Shown: positions 24,802 through 33,946 of the stretch, piece after piece | Numbering within the stretch: position 1 is the stretch's first letter | Layout of the letters: the number at the start of each line of letters is the position of its first letter | Assembly (NCBI RefSeq): GCF_000478195.2 | Contig: NZ_AUZM01000061.1 | Location: 1-36,817, forward strand | Reading direction: 5' to 3' | DNA: 36,817 nt | Source of the DNA: Lyngbya aestuarii BL J | Lineage (GTDB): Bacteria > Cyanobacteriota > Cyanobacteriia > Cyanobacteriales > Microcoleaceae | The notes under the pieces: model-generated | The model's input: only the letters and a program-made list of their open reading frames with translations | Told to the model about the DNA's origin: nothing | Database searches by the model: none | Made by a program: the position numbers and the translations under genes

Positions 24802-25593
24802 AAGTATGGAGTGAGGTCAGATGAGTGGTTTGTCTCTACTAATATGTATCTCTAGTTCAGTGAGAAGTTATGCAATAAACGGTGAGAATAATTCTTGATC
24901 TCGATTACACCCGTTTCAGAAACGGTTATGGGATACTCTATTAGATGAATTATTGTTAAATTTTTGGCAAAAATGGAGAGTTAATCTTTGAGATTGAATT
25001 ACAGATCTGGGCAAGATTTGGTGATTGGAGTCAAATGCGATTACGTCTAAAACTTCACACTCTCATCATCAAATCCTCGCCACGCCGTCTCACATCGTTT
25101 CGGCTGCAACGCTTTCACCCCCTATTGCTAAGGTAATTGAGATCAGAGTTGAGGCGATCGCAGTTTCCGACTCATCTCACCTCTGGTTAACGACATTATA
25201 GCTTATATTCTGTGAAGAATTATTCCTGATCTTAACTGCTCTTCTGGTTTGTATATTTAGGGAGTTGATTGTATATTGTCTAGTAATTTTAAATTTTGTA
25301 ATGATTTGAGATTGATTTTCAATTGAATTAATGATGATTTGGGGGATAGCTTTCTGCTCACACTTTTTTCACTATAATGAACCCGCAATCTCCTTTCAAT
25401 TTCGTTTCTGTATTGCAGTTAACCTGATCAAATTAAAAAACATTAATATGTTACCGAATTAGATCTCTTTTCGGCATCAGTATAGTAACTATTTGTCACT
25501 TGAAAACAGCAGAAACAGCTATTGATTCATATTTATTCTAGAAAACTAGAGTTTAAAGATTAACAAGTCGGCGTACTGCGGTTAGCTAAAAAA
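24802..25593. other. long intergenic region upstream of the NfeD-flotillin operon
   Basis: 792 bases, the longest gap here, AT-rich with stop codons in all frames. It holds a perfect hairpin CCGTTT-CAG-AAACGG at 24911-24925, about 110 bases before the operon, as a possible operator; a HIP1 octamer near 25154; and TCTAG-AAAA-CTAGA near 25537, just past the next gene's stop. I see no protein gene; a small RNA cannot be excluded. Confidence 0.45.
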
Positions 25594-26208
25594 TCAAAGC
25601 AGCCAGGTACTTTGAGAAAAGTCATCACTAGAAGAAGTTTTGGGTTGATTTTGAACGTGTTCGGGACGATGAATTAACTGAGGTAAGTGTGCTTTTTTAT
25701 CCGGTTTAACCTTCTGCTCTTTTTTTCCTTTGAGTTCTTGGTTTTCTTTTTTGAGTTTTTCCATTTCTTCTATCAGTTGAGAATTGGTTTCTGATAATTG
25801 AAATGCTGCTTTTTGAGCCTTCTCAAGTTCCTCTTTAACATCATTCTCTTTAAGTTCTTCTTTAAGTTGAGCAATAAACTGACTTTTTTCCTCAACTTCA
25901 GATTGTAAATGTAACACCTTCTCTTGGATAGTACGTTCGTTTTCCCGAGAGGTTTCTAAGCTTGATGTTAATTCAGTAATTTGGGAGGTTAATTCAGTGA
26001 TTTTAACTTCGAGATCTGCTTTAGTAGGATTCTTACGTGGCATAGTAGGAGTATCAGTTGCTTCAGATGTCGATGATTTTTCAGGATCTTCTTGTTCGGG
26101 AACCTCAGCAGAATTAACAACTTCTGCTTCTACGGTTTGAACATCTGAGTCGCTGAATTTTTGAGCTTCCTGTTTGACCATATCCCCTAGACTTCGTTGT
26201 TTAGCCAT
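25594..26208 (-). CDS. hypothetical coiled-coil protein
   Basis: I do not recognise the family. GAGGA a few bases before the ATG at 26208 supports the start. The 204-aa product is soluble and has three parts: a short basic/polar N-terminus (MAKQRSLGDMVKQEAQKF), an acidic low-complexity stretch (about 20-60, rich in Glu, Ser, Thr and Pro), a long coiled coil (about 62-160, heptads such as VKITELTSQITELTSSLE), and a basic, Pro/His-containing tail ending STWLL. Such a layout suggests an adaptor or structural protein, but no function can be given. It is transcribed away from the adjacent tRNA gene, with 254 bases between them. Confidence 0.75.
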   Translation of the reverse strand: MAKQRSLGDMVKQEAQKFSDSDVQTVEAEVVNSAEVPEQEDPEKSSTSEATDTPTMPRKNPTKADLEVKITELTSQITELTSSLETSRENERTIQEKVLHLQSEVEEKSQFIAQLKEELKENDVKEELEKAQKAAFQLSETNSQLIEEMEKLKKENQELKGKKEQKVKPDKKAHLPQLIHRPEHVQNQPKTSSSDDFSQSTWLL

Positions 26209-26420
26209 CCTATTTTCCTCAGATTACATCATGGTAGAGTAGCTCAGTGGCGATTGTTCATATTTTTAAACATTCTACGCCACTTCAGTCTTTAAATATC
26301 CTTCCATCCAAGTTTACCCTCTTAGCGTCAGAGTTGAGCCATTTGCAGTGAATAAATTCTCAACTCAGTTCCCTCAAATCAGCTTTTCCACGAACATCTC
26401 GGAAAAATACACTTGATAGC

Positions 26421-26450
26421 TTGCACAGATAAAAAGGTCTATGTTATAGT
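26421..26450 (+). promoter_or_regulatory. sigma-70-type promoter of tRNA-Val
   Basis: -35 TTGCAC at 26421-26426 and -10 TATAGT at 26445-26450, 18 bases apart. The mature tRNA begins 13 bases after the -10 box, which fits a short 5' leader. Confidence 0.75.
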
Positions 26451-26462
26451 AATAATTCGTTC

Positions 26463-26536
<74 letters not shown>

Positions 26537-26911
26537 TAGCTTTCAGGGGATTGAGTTGTCTAGATTCTAGCTGTTAACCTGTACCGTGCTTGTATCGTTA
26601 ACTATTCCATTGTTACCTTGCCCCTTAGCTGCTTTTGAGAACCTACCAGAACCGCTCTAATAGTCAAGAGTACCCTTCAGTTCACTTCGTTCACTGTTTA
26701 CTATTCTCGCTTGGTTCTACTATTGTTTTACCAACTTCTTTGCGGGGAGAGCGAAATTTCGGCAGTTTTAAGATCATAACCTTATTATTTTGGCTCTTAA
26801 GTGATAATTTAGCATAACAAGTACCGAAGAACCACAATTGTGTGGCTGGGATTCTATTTCTACGCAATTCCCTAAGTTTTTTAGAGCGGCGCAAAAAAGA
26901 CATCCCATCAG
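26537..26911. other. intergenic region between tRNA-Val and the UrtA-cyclase gene
   Basis: 375 bases. It holds short hairpins such as CCACA-ATTG-TGTGG near 26832 and the direct repeat TTCAC-TTCG-TTCAC near 26683. Two short frames (70 and 60 codons) overlap on opposite strands here and look like chance. No clear terminator for either flanking gene. Confidence 0.4.
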
Positions 26912-29900
26912 CTACTTTCTCCCTTGTAGCCAGTAGGTCGCCATTCGACCTATCCCTTTGACGTCAATGATTCCTCGTTCTTCAAAAAGATACTGATCTT
27001 TCAACAAGTCGTAAGTTGCTTTTGTGACTTGAATTTTCTCAGCTTCCCCGTGAGACTCCATGCGTGAGGCCACATTAACCGCATCTCCCCACAAATCATA
27101 AATAAACTTACGAGTCCCAATCACACCCGCCACAACTGGCCCAGTATTAATCCCAATTCGCAGACGAAACGGTAGACCATCATGGCGTTGAAAGCGTTGA
27201 ATTTCCCGCTGCATATCCAAAGCCATTTCAGCAATTGCTTTAACATGGTCATCTTTTGGCGTGGGTAAACCTCCGACAACCATGTAAGAATCTCCAATGG
27301 TTTTAATTTTTTCCAAATCATGTTTTTGTGCTAACGCATCAAATGCTGAGAAAATCTCATTAAGTAAATCTACTAATTCAGTGGGTGCAATTTGAGATGA
27401 AAATCCGGTAAAATCAACAATATCTGCAAACATAATTGTTGCATGATCAAACCGTTCAGCTATCGAATGGGGAGCTTGTTTGAGACGTTCAGCAATAGAT
27501 CGCGGTAAAATATTTTGTAACAAACGCTCTGATTTTTGCTGTTCAATTCGCAACGCATCAAGTACCCGTCGCCGTTCAGTCGTATTACGCGCGACCCAAA
27601 TTACACAGTTATTTGGCATAGGAGAAACTGTCGCCGCAAACCACACTAATTCTGTTATTTCTGGGTTCAGAGGAGAATTAGAACTTGGAACTAAACCCGA
27701 TTCTGATTGTTCAACGGGTAAACTATATTCAACATTGAGTGTCTTTCCCGTTTCTAAGACTTTTTGAATATGACTATAAAACATTCTCGCTTGGGCGGGC
27801 GGAAACACTTCAAAGACACTTTTTCCTAAACGATCCGGTGTGGGACTATACAAAACTTCCGCATTCGTGGTGACAATCTTTTTATAATTCCCTTGAGCAT
27901 CAAACACCGTAATCACATCCGTCATCGCAGCAAACAAAGCTCTGAGTTCCGCTTCCGACGATCGCAAAGCCCCTTCAATCCGTCGCCGTTCCCCAATTTC
28001 TCGTACCAGTTCAGCCGTGCGTTCTTCTACCCGATATTCTAAAGCATCCATCGCCTGTTGAAGCGCATCTTCAGCGTGTTTGCGTTCAGTAATATCAACA
28101 ACTGTTCCCTCATAATACAACAGTTTCCCGGCATTATCATAGACTGCGGTGGCGTTTTCAGAAATCCAACGCAACTGACCATCCACCCGGCAAATTTGCG
28201 ACTCAAAATTAACAACCGCCCCCTGTTCTTTGATCAAGCGAACAAACTCCTGACGGCGCCCAGCATCCACATACAATTGATTTCCGACATGAGTCAAATT
28301 CTCAATTAAATCTTCGGGAGATGCAAACCCATAAATCTGTGCTAAAGCGGGGTTTACACTAATAAAACGCCCTTCTGGTGAAGTTTGAAAAATCCCTTCA
28401 ACTGCATTTTCAAAAATACTGCGATAATTTGCTTCTGCTTGTTTCCGGGCTGTAATATCAATCCCGACAAAAAACGCCGCTTGTTCGTGGTGATATTTAT
28501 GAGCAACAATCAAATAATTTCGCCGTTCTTCTTTAACAATTGAGATCACTTCTCGTTGAGCATCGAGTGCCGAAGTGGCAAAGAAATCTCGCACAAACTG
28601 ATTAAATTGAGGACTAACATCTAAAAACCCAATATGCTTATTTAAAAAATCTTCAGGCTTCAATTCAAATGTATCCGCCAGATAACGATTCACCCCCAAA
28701 TAATGCAAATCCGAATTAATCCAAGACACGGTTCCGGGTACAACATCCAAAACCGCTTGTAACTGATCTCGAGTATTTTCTAACGCTGCTTCTGCTCGTC
28801 TTTGATCGCTAATATCAATTCCAATAATAAAAGCCTCTTGACTTTGATTATATTTTTGAGCAACAATAATATAATGTCGCCTTTTATCTTGTACTTTTGC
28901 ACAAATTTCCCGATAGGCATTAATTTCCGGCTTGCTAAATAACTCCTGAACAAACTGATTAAATTGTGAACCCCCTCCTAAAAATCCAATCGGTTGATTG
29001 GCAAAATCTTCACGAGGTCGGCTATGAATATCAGCAAGATTTTGATTAACTTCGATATAACATAAATCCGAACTCACCCAGGAAGCAGTACCCGGAACGG
29101 CTTCTAATACAGTTTGTAAACGGACATTTGCTCTTTTTAACGCTTCTTCAGTTTTTCGGCGTTCAGTAATATCAAGACCGACCACAAACGCCGCTTTGTT
29201 ATCATCATATTTACGCGCGACCACCAAATAATAACAGGGTTCTTCACCCACATTTGTCATCACTTCCCGAGACATTTCAAGTTCAGGACTCGCAAATAAT
29301 TGTTGAACAAAATCATTAAAATCAGAACTAGACCCCAAGAATCCAATATGCTGACCTGAAAATTTTTCCCGAGGCATATTAAACATATCGGCGAGTTTTT
29401 GGTTCACCTCGATGTAGCGCAAATCTGACTGAATCCAAGACACAGTTCCGGGTACTGCTTCTAAGACGGCTTGTAGACGAGTATTAGCAGAAAGTAGGGC
29501 TTCACGGGCTTGTTTATGTTCAACAATTTCTTCAACCAAGCGATCATTTGATTCTTTGAGGGCGGCAGTTCGTTCTTCGACAATTTGTTCGAGTTGAACG
29601 TTCATTTGTTTGAGTTTCTGTTCAAACTGTTTCCGGGCTTCAATTTCTTGTTTAAGTTGAGCTTGAGTGGCTTCGAGTTCGATAGATTTTTGTTCGAGTT
29701 GTTCAGCACGTTCAATACTATGACTCACTTCTGCGAGCAAATGTGTGACCATTTCTGAAGTATTGAAATGACCTTCTTCAAATCCTAACCAGGGTAAGGG
29801 TTTAATTCGATTGGGTGTAGAGTATATCACTTCAAATTGTCCATTAGGGAGGGCTTGACCAATCCGACACACTTTGGAAACATGATGATTGGGTTTGATG

Positions 29901-30862
29901 CAGTAGATACCCCCTGGAGCCGGAAAACTAACTCCATAAGCCGCGACTCGAATCCGACCACAATCGAAGGAATTTGCCAATTCAACGGCTTGTTTCCACA
30001 GATAAACTTGGGTGTAAGCGGCTTCAATGGGATCACTCGTCACCCGATTTTGGCCGTATCTGGCTTTAAAGTTTTTGACAAATTGTTGATTTTCTGGAGT
30101 GTCAATACTTTGAAAATAACTCCAGCAACTTAAATGACCTACTGCTGCGGCTCCGATTTTTTGCAGTTCGGTTTCGGAGACAGAGATTGCCATAATGGGG
30201 ATGTCTTCGGCCCTTAAACCTGCTGCTTGAAATTGACGGTAAAAAGCAACATTGCTATCGCCCGTTAGGGTGCTGAAAATCACATCGGGTTGGGCTTGTT
30301 GGATGCGAGTGATAATCGCGCTAAAGTCTTGGTTTCCCAGAGGAGCATAGGCTTCGCCGACAACCTTTCCCCCGAGTCCATTGAGTTGAATTTTGACTAA
30401 TTTATTGACAGTATGGGGAAAAACGTAATCCGAACCAAGTAGATAAAACCGTGATCCCAGATTTTGCATCAACCAATTGACAGTGGGTTCGACTTGTTGA
30501 TTGGCACAAGATCCGGTATGAAAAATATTGGGGGAGTTTTCTAAGCCTTCATAGTGGACAGGGTACCACAGTTGAGCATTACAAGCTTCGACAATGGGTT
30601 TGACCGCTTGACGTGCATCTGTTGTCCAACAACCAAACAGAGTAGAAGCATTATCCCGTTGAATCAGTTTTGTAGCTTGGGTTGCAAATGTTTCCAGATT
30701 AGATGCACCGTCTTCGATGACGGGTTCGATGGGCTGACCTAAGACGCCTCCAGATTGATTAATTTCAGCAATTGCCATTAATTCAGCATCAACGAGCGGA
30801 GATTCGCTAATTGCCATCGTCCCACTCAGAGAATGCAATATTCCGACTCGTACACCTGGCAT
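26912..30862 (-). CDS. soluble adenylate cyclase with UrtA/AmiC-like ligand-binding domain and five PAS domains
   Basis: A 1316-aa predicted cytoplasmic sensor: no signal peptide or membrane helix is visible. Residues 1-365 match urea/short-amide binding proteins of the UrtA/AmiC type (FGCWTTDARQAVKPI, LWYPVHYEGLENSPNIFHTG, LLGSDYVFPHTVNKL, GDSNVAFYRQF). A coiled coil follows (375-460), then PAS domains at about 463-568, 581-687, 699-806, 813-928 and 972-1096; the first three are close copies (VPGT-x-SW). The class III cyclase is at 1135-1316: metal Asp1147 and Asp1191, adenine-selecting Lys1187 and Asp1256, and transition-state Asn1263 and Arg1267. All catalytic residues are present, so cAMP is the expected product. 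AmiC in Pseudomonas is a precedent for a cytoplasmic amide sensor. The ligand (urea, amide or another nitrogen compound) is inference. ATG start without a Shine-Dalgarno site. Confidence 0.92.
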   Translation of the reverse strand: MPGVRVGILHSLSGTMAISESPLVDAELMAIAEINQSGGVLGQPIEPVIEDGASNLETFATQATKLIQRDNASTLFGCWTTDARQAVKPIVEACNAQLWYPVHYEGLENSPNIFHTGSCANQQVEPTVNWLMQNLGSRFYLLGSDYVFPHTVNKLVKIQLNGLGGKVVGEAYAPLGNQDFSAIITRIQQAQPDVIFSTLTGDSNVAFYRQFQAAGLRAEDIPIMAISVSETELQKIGAAAVGHLSCWSYFQSIDTPENQQFVKNFKARYGQNRVTSDPIEAAYTQVYLWKQAVELANSFDCGRIRVAAYGVSFPAPGGIYCIKPNHHVSKVCRIGQALPNGQFEVIYSTPNRIKPLPWLGFEEGHFNTSEMVTHLLAEVSHSIERAEQLEQKSIELEATQAQLKQEIEARKQFEQKLKQMNVQLEQIVEERTAALKESNDRLVEEIVEHKQAREALLSANTRLQAVLEAVPGTVSWIQSDLRYIEVNQKLADMFNMPREKFSGQHIGFLGSSSDFNDFVQQLFASPELEMSREVMTNVGEEPCYYLVVARKYDDNKAAFVVGLDITERRKTEEALKRANVRLQTVLEAVPGTASWVSSDLCYIEVNQNLADIHSRPREDFANQPIGFLGGGSQFNQFVQELFSKPEINAYREICAKVQDKRRHYIIVAQKYNQSQEAFIIGIDISDQRRAEAALENTRDQLQAVLDVVPGTVSWINSDLHYLGVNRYLADTFELKPEDFLNKHIGFLDVSPQFNQFVRDFFATSALDAQREVISIVKEERRNYLIVAHKYHHEQAAFFVGIDITARKQAEANYRSIFENAVEGIFQTSPEGRFISVNPALAQIYGFASPEDLIENLTHVGNQLYVDAGRRQEFVRLIKEQGAVVNFESQICRVDGQLRWISENATAVYDNAGKLLYYEGTVVDITERKHAEDALQQAMDALEYRVEERTAELVREIGERRRIEGALRSSEAELRALFAAMTDVITVFDAQGNYKKIVTTNAEVLYSPTPDRLGKSVFEVFPPAQARMFYSHIQKVLETGKTLNVEYSLPVEQSESGLVPSSNSPLNPEITELVWFAATVSPMPNNCVIWVARNTTERRRVLDALRIEQQKSERLLQNILPRSIAERLKQAPHSIAERFDHATIMFADIVDFTGFSSQIAPTELVDLLNEIFSAFDALAQKHDLEKIKTIGDSYMVVGGLPTPKDDHVKAIAEMALDMQREIQRFQRHDGLPFRLRIGINTGPVVAGVIGTRKFIYDLWGDAVNVASRMESHGEAEKIQVTKATYDLLKDQYLFEERGIIDVKGIGRMATYWLQGRK

Positions 30863-31411
30863 AGCTTGTTATTGGTTTAAAGAACAATAACCCCGTTATG
30901 GGCTTTCTGGTTGCACCCTGTTCTAGAACCGATTCATCTCAAATCTTGAGCAAATCTTCATGATCGGATTTCCCCTCGGTGGCTGTGCAGATTGGTCAAG
31001 TCTACTCTGGCTTCAATCCTAGAAATCCTTTTAGATCGATCGACTTTTCGGCTACAGAGACATTGAAGGCAACCTCTCTCGCCTTACCCTTCACCCCTAA
31101 CAGAATGCAATTGAGTGTATTCTCCTGATATAATTGTTCACTCTTAGCCATTCCAAAAAATTAAGTTCCCTGAGATTAAAATAGTCTAGAAGCAGACTGA
31201 TAATGCTTCCTTATCAGTCAAGCCAATTTGACTTTACCCGTTACAACTGTACCCACATTTTATAGCATTTAGAGAACAGTTTTTAGGTTAAAAATGGATA
31301 AATAACAGACCCGGGTATTCGTGACTACCCATTCGCTGTAAATTTCATAATTTCTCAATAATACCATTTTTAACAAAAACATTAACAATAGATTACATAA
31401 GTTAATCTTTT
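30863..31411. other. intergenic region between the soluble cyclase and the kinase-GUN4 gene
   Basis: 549 bases with no gene. It includes the minus-strand promoter region of the cyclase and, at 31314-31331, the hairpin GGGTA/TACCC, which has no T-run and so is only a weak terminator candidate for the kinase. Confidence 0.4.
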
Positions 31412-33007
31412 TCAGACAATGCCACAATCAACAACTTTCTCAGACATCATCTGGGCGTGTTGCCACCATTTTCCTGAACCCACAATCCCCATACGCGACG
31501 GTAAATGACCAATCGGAGCGGATCGATCAAATCTAAAGCCCATCGCCGGATGATGAGGATTATAAGTTAACCAACCGAGGCGATCGCAAAATTGACTATA
31601 ATCTCCTTCTACCTCCTCATAAATGCGAGTCTGTACACTAAAACCAAACCGTCCCTGACTATATTTCACCCACAACGCATCTATTGTTCGCAAATCCTGA
31701 CAAGGCAATTTTTTCAAGTCTTGGGGAGAAAGATAACAAGATCTCCGATGACCCAAAGCCTGACACAACACCCACCAGGTTTCGTGGTCGGCTTCTTTCC
31801 AGTTGTGAGTTGCTAAAAGACGCTGTAACTTGCTATAGTCAACCCCAACCTCAGAATTAAGATCATCAATCGGTTGACTCAAACCCGAGAAAAACTGAGT
31901 CAAAACATCGGGTAATTTCCAGCTAGATCGAGACAGAGGCGAAAGTTGTCGAGAGCGAGACGGCAACCGCTTCACCCGAGTCAGAACTGGAGAAGAAGAC
32001 ATTTTCGGCCGATTCATCGCTTCTAAGACTTGATCAGCACTGACATAACGTTGCTCAAGCGATGGGGCGACTAAACGATCCAAAATCGTCCCTAGACGTT
32101 CACTGACTCGGTGCTGAGACGTGATCAACTCTCGCCAGACCCAGCATTGTTTTTCCTCATCATACAATTGCCAAGGCGAAACCCCCGTCAACAAATACAA
32201 ACAACTCGCCCCCAACCCATACAAATCACTCGCCGCAAATGCTTTTCCTCGGGTTTGTTCGGGTGCCATAAACTCCGGAGAACCCACCACTGTCCCCGCT
32301 CGCCGAATCACTGTATCACTGAGGAGTTTAGCAACCCCAAAATCAATTAAAACCCATTGATTTTCCGGGCGACGGACAGGCGGTGAACTTAGAGAAACCG
32401 ATGATAAACTGGCTTTAGAGATGAGATTACGAGAGACAATCGATTCTATCGTTTCAATCACGGGAATATCCGCTTCCAAAGTCAGAGGAAAACGCCGTAA
32501 AATATTCTCAGGTTTAATATCGCGATGCACAATTTGATGATCGTGAATATATTTCAACACCGGAAGCAAACCCCGCAGTAGTTCCCAAATCTGCGTTTCG
32601 TGAAATATTCCCTTTTGTTCCAATTCCTGTGCTAACGTTTTTCCGGCAATGTACTCCTGTACCAGAAAAAGCTGTTTATTCTGCTGAAAATGGGCATAGA
32701 GTTGCGGAATTTGTGGATGTTTACCCAACTGTTCCAAACGCACCGCTTCTTGACGAAAGAGTTGGGCTGCTTTTTGATAATGGTGAACCTGGCGCGCGCT
32801 AAACATAAATTGTTTGATCGCACAAGGCGGTTTAGAGGGAATGTGTTCATCCACCGCCAAGTAAGTTTTTGCAAACCCCCCCTCCCCTAACGGTTGAATG
32901 GGACGATAACGATTTTGCAATAAAAGAGGTTTTCCGCAACTTTGACAAAATTTTGCGGTATCAGGGTTAACCGGATGGAGACATTGAGGATTAGTACAGT
33001 AACTCAT
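31412..33007 (-). CDS. Ser/Thr protein kinase with N-terminal zinc ribbon and C-terminal GUN4 domain
   Basis: A 531-aa Hanks-type kinase. The ATG at 33007 begins MSYCTNPQC, the usual start of cyanobacterial zinc-ribbon kinases; the frame extends 15 codons upstream to a TTG. Order: four-Cys ribbon (CTNPQC and CQSCG, 4-26), kinase domain about 35-310 with GEGGFAKTYLA, the Lys of CAIKQF, HRDIKPENI, DFGVAKLL and APEQ, all intact; then a linker, and a GUN4 domain about 390-520 (DYSKLQRLLATHNWKEADHET, LPCQDLRTIDALWVKYSQGRFGFSVQ). GUN4 binds tetrapyrroles such as Mg-protoporphyrin and stimulates Mg-chelatase, so the kinase may sense a chlorophyll-pathway intermediate (inference). No membrane segment is seen. 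It is monocistronic. Confidence 0.92.
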   Translation of the reverse strand: MSYCTNPQCLHPVNPDTAKFCQSCGKPLLLQNRYRPIQPLGEGGFAKTYLAVDEHIPSKPPCAIKQFMFSARQVHHYQKAAQLFRQEAVRLEQLGKHPQIPQLYAHFQQNKQLFLVQEYIAGKTLAQELEQKGIFHETQIWELLRGLLPVLKYIHDHQIVHRDIKPENILRRFPLTLEADIPVIETIESIVSRNLISKASLSSVSLSSPPVRRPENQWVLIDFGVAKLLSDTVIRRAGTVVGSPEFMAPEQTRGKAFAASDLYGLGASCLYLLTGVSPWQLYDEEKQCWVWRELITSQHRVSERLGTILDRLVAPSLEQRYVSADQVLEAMNRPKMSSSPVLTRVKRLPSRSRQLSPLSRSSWKLPDVLTQFFSGLSQPIDDLNSEVGVDYSKLQRLLATHNWKEADHETWWVLCQALGHRRSCYLSPQDLKKLPCQDLRTIDALWVKYSQGRFGFSVQTRIYEEVEGDYSQFCDRLGWLTYNPHHPAMGFRFDRSAPIGHLPSRMGIVGSGKWWQHAQMMSEKVVDCGIV

Positions 33008-33221
33008 AAATGAATGATTCCATACAGGTTTGGAATTTTGAATATTGATCAATAATATTCTGTCTTTGACCCAAAATAAGCTTATATCAGCCTCACCCTC
33101 AACCGGGCTTCCCTTAATTTTAAATCAATTGTTTTAAAATTTTGAATAGTGTCTCATATCTTCAAACGACTAATCTCTCGAAACCTGAAGTCATTTGTGT
33201 TGTCGTTCCTCAACCCAAACA

Positions 33222-33605
33222 ATGATCAATAACTTTTTTAATTCTCCTAAAAACCTACGCTTAATTATTGCTTTTTTATCGGCTCTACTCGTCTGGCAAC
33301 TGTTTTCATCCGCTCAAGCTTCTACAAATTCTCAGCTTGCATTTCGGATTCGACGGTTAGAAACTCAAGTTTCTCAACTGAGAGGGGATCTCAGCAGTTT
33401 AAGAATTCAATCTTCGCCGTCTATCAACCCCGTAGAAGGATCGGTGACTGAAGACATTCCGCCCGATCCGCGATCGCATTTAATGTCGGGTGATCCGATG
33501 TTTGATCGATTAGCCACCCTCGTGATTGAACTCAAACAAGATTTTCAACAACTTCAGCAGCGTGTTGACGAGATCGAATCTGACACCGAAACCTCACAAA
33601 ATTAA
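33222..33605 (+). CDS. hypothetical exported coiled-coil protein
   Basis: A 127-aa protein I do not recognise. I take the ATG at 33222 (MINNFFNSPKNLRLI) because it places a basic N-terminus before the hydrophobic segment; the frame opens at a TTG at 33195. The segment LRLIIAFLSALLVWQLFSSAQA (about 12-33) looks like a signal peptide with an AQA-S cleavage site, or else a membrane anchor. The rest contains two short coiled-coil stretches (AFRIRRLETQVSQLRGDLSSL and LATLVIELKQDFQQLQQRVDEIE) joined by a Pro/Asp-rich linker. It would lie in the periplasm or thylakoid lumen side. It converges with psaX, and a shared hairpin follows its stop. Confidence 0.75.
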   Translation: MINNFFNSPKNLRLIIAFLSALLVWQLFSSAQASTNSQLAFRIRRLETQVSQLRGDLSSLRIQSSPSINPVEGSVTEDIPPDPRSHLMSGDPMFDRLATLVIELKQDFQQLQQRVDEIESDTETSQN

Positions 33606-33654
33606 TTCAAGTCTCAGCCCAAAAAATTATCATCCGAAATTTTCAACAGTTAAA

Positions 33655-33708
33655 GTGCTGCCCGATGATTAATGTTGAGAGAACTCAAATACAAATCAGG
33701 AGCAGCAC
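33655..33708. terminator. bidirectional hairpin between convergent genes (hypothetical protein and psaX)
   Basis: GTGCTGC (33655-33661) pairs with GCAGCAC (33702-33708), extended by CCGATGATT/AATCAGGA-type pairing with a two-base bulge, giving about 15 pairs. AAATTTTCTCTT follows on the plus strand and TTT on the minus strand. It sits between two convergent stop codons. Confidence 0.7.
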
Positions 33709-33750
33709 AAATTTTCTCTTGATTAAATCAAAAATTAACAGCGTTTCCAA

Positions 33751-33858
33751 CTATTCAATGATATGGAAATAGTAAGCCGCTACCAACAAGTTGATCGCGA
33801 GCAACACAATTGCCCAGAACGTGCGAAAAGGATAAGGTGCTTTGGATTCACTCTTCAT
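33751..33858 (-). CDS. psaX: photosystem I subunit PsaX
   Basis: A 35-aa gene easily missed by gene finders. PsaX is a peripheral one-helix subunit of cyanobacterial photosystem I, known from Thermosynechococcus structures, where it helps bind an antenna chlorophyll; many cyanobacteria lack it. The translation has a polar N-terminus (MKSESKAPYPF) and the diagnostic helix RTFWAIVLLAINLLVAAYYF, which agrees, as I recall it, with the Thermosynechococcus sequence at nearly every position, followed by a short tail HIIE. The start is the ATG at 33858; upstream TTAAGTTT is only a weak ribosome site. It lies 88 bases after the lipA stop on the same strand and may be read through from it or have its own promoter. 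The hairpin at 33655-33708 would end the transcript. Confidence 0.9.
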   Translation of the reverse strand: MKSESKAPYPFRTFWAIVLLAINLLVAAYYFHIIE

Positions 33859-33946
33859 AAACTTAATTCTCAATGCGTTGACTACATTAAAGCATAGATG
33901 AGATCATTTTTAGACCGATGGGGATCAATCTCTTTCTCTAGCAATA

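Noticed and set aside
26691-26903. 70-codon minus-strand frame downstream of tRNA-Val, considered as a transposase or TnpB remnant
   Set aside because: No ribosome site, no family motif and no terminal repeats; a 60-codon frame overlaps it on the other strand, so it looks like chance.
31314-31331. GGGTA/TACCC hairpin as terminator of the kinase-GUN4 gene
   Set aside because: Short stem, no T-run on either strand and about 80 bases beyond the stop; kept only as a note in the intergenic entry.
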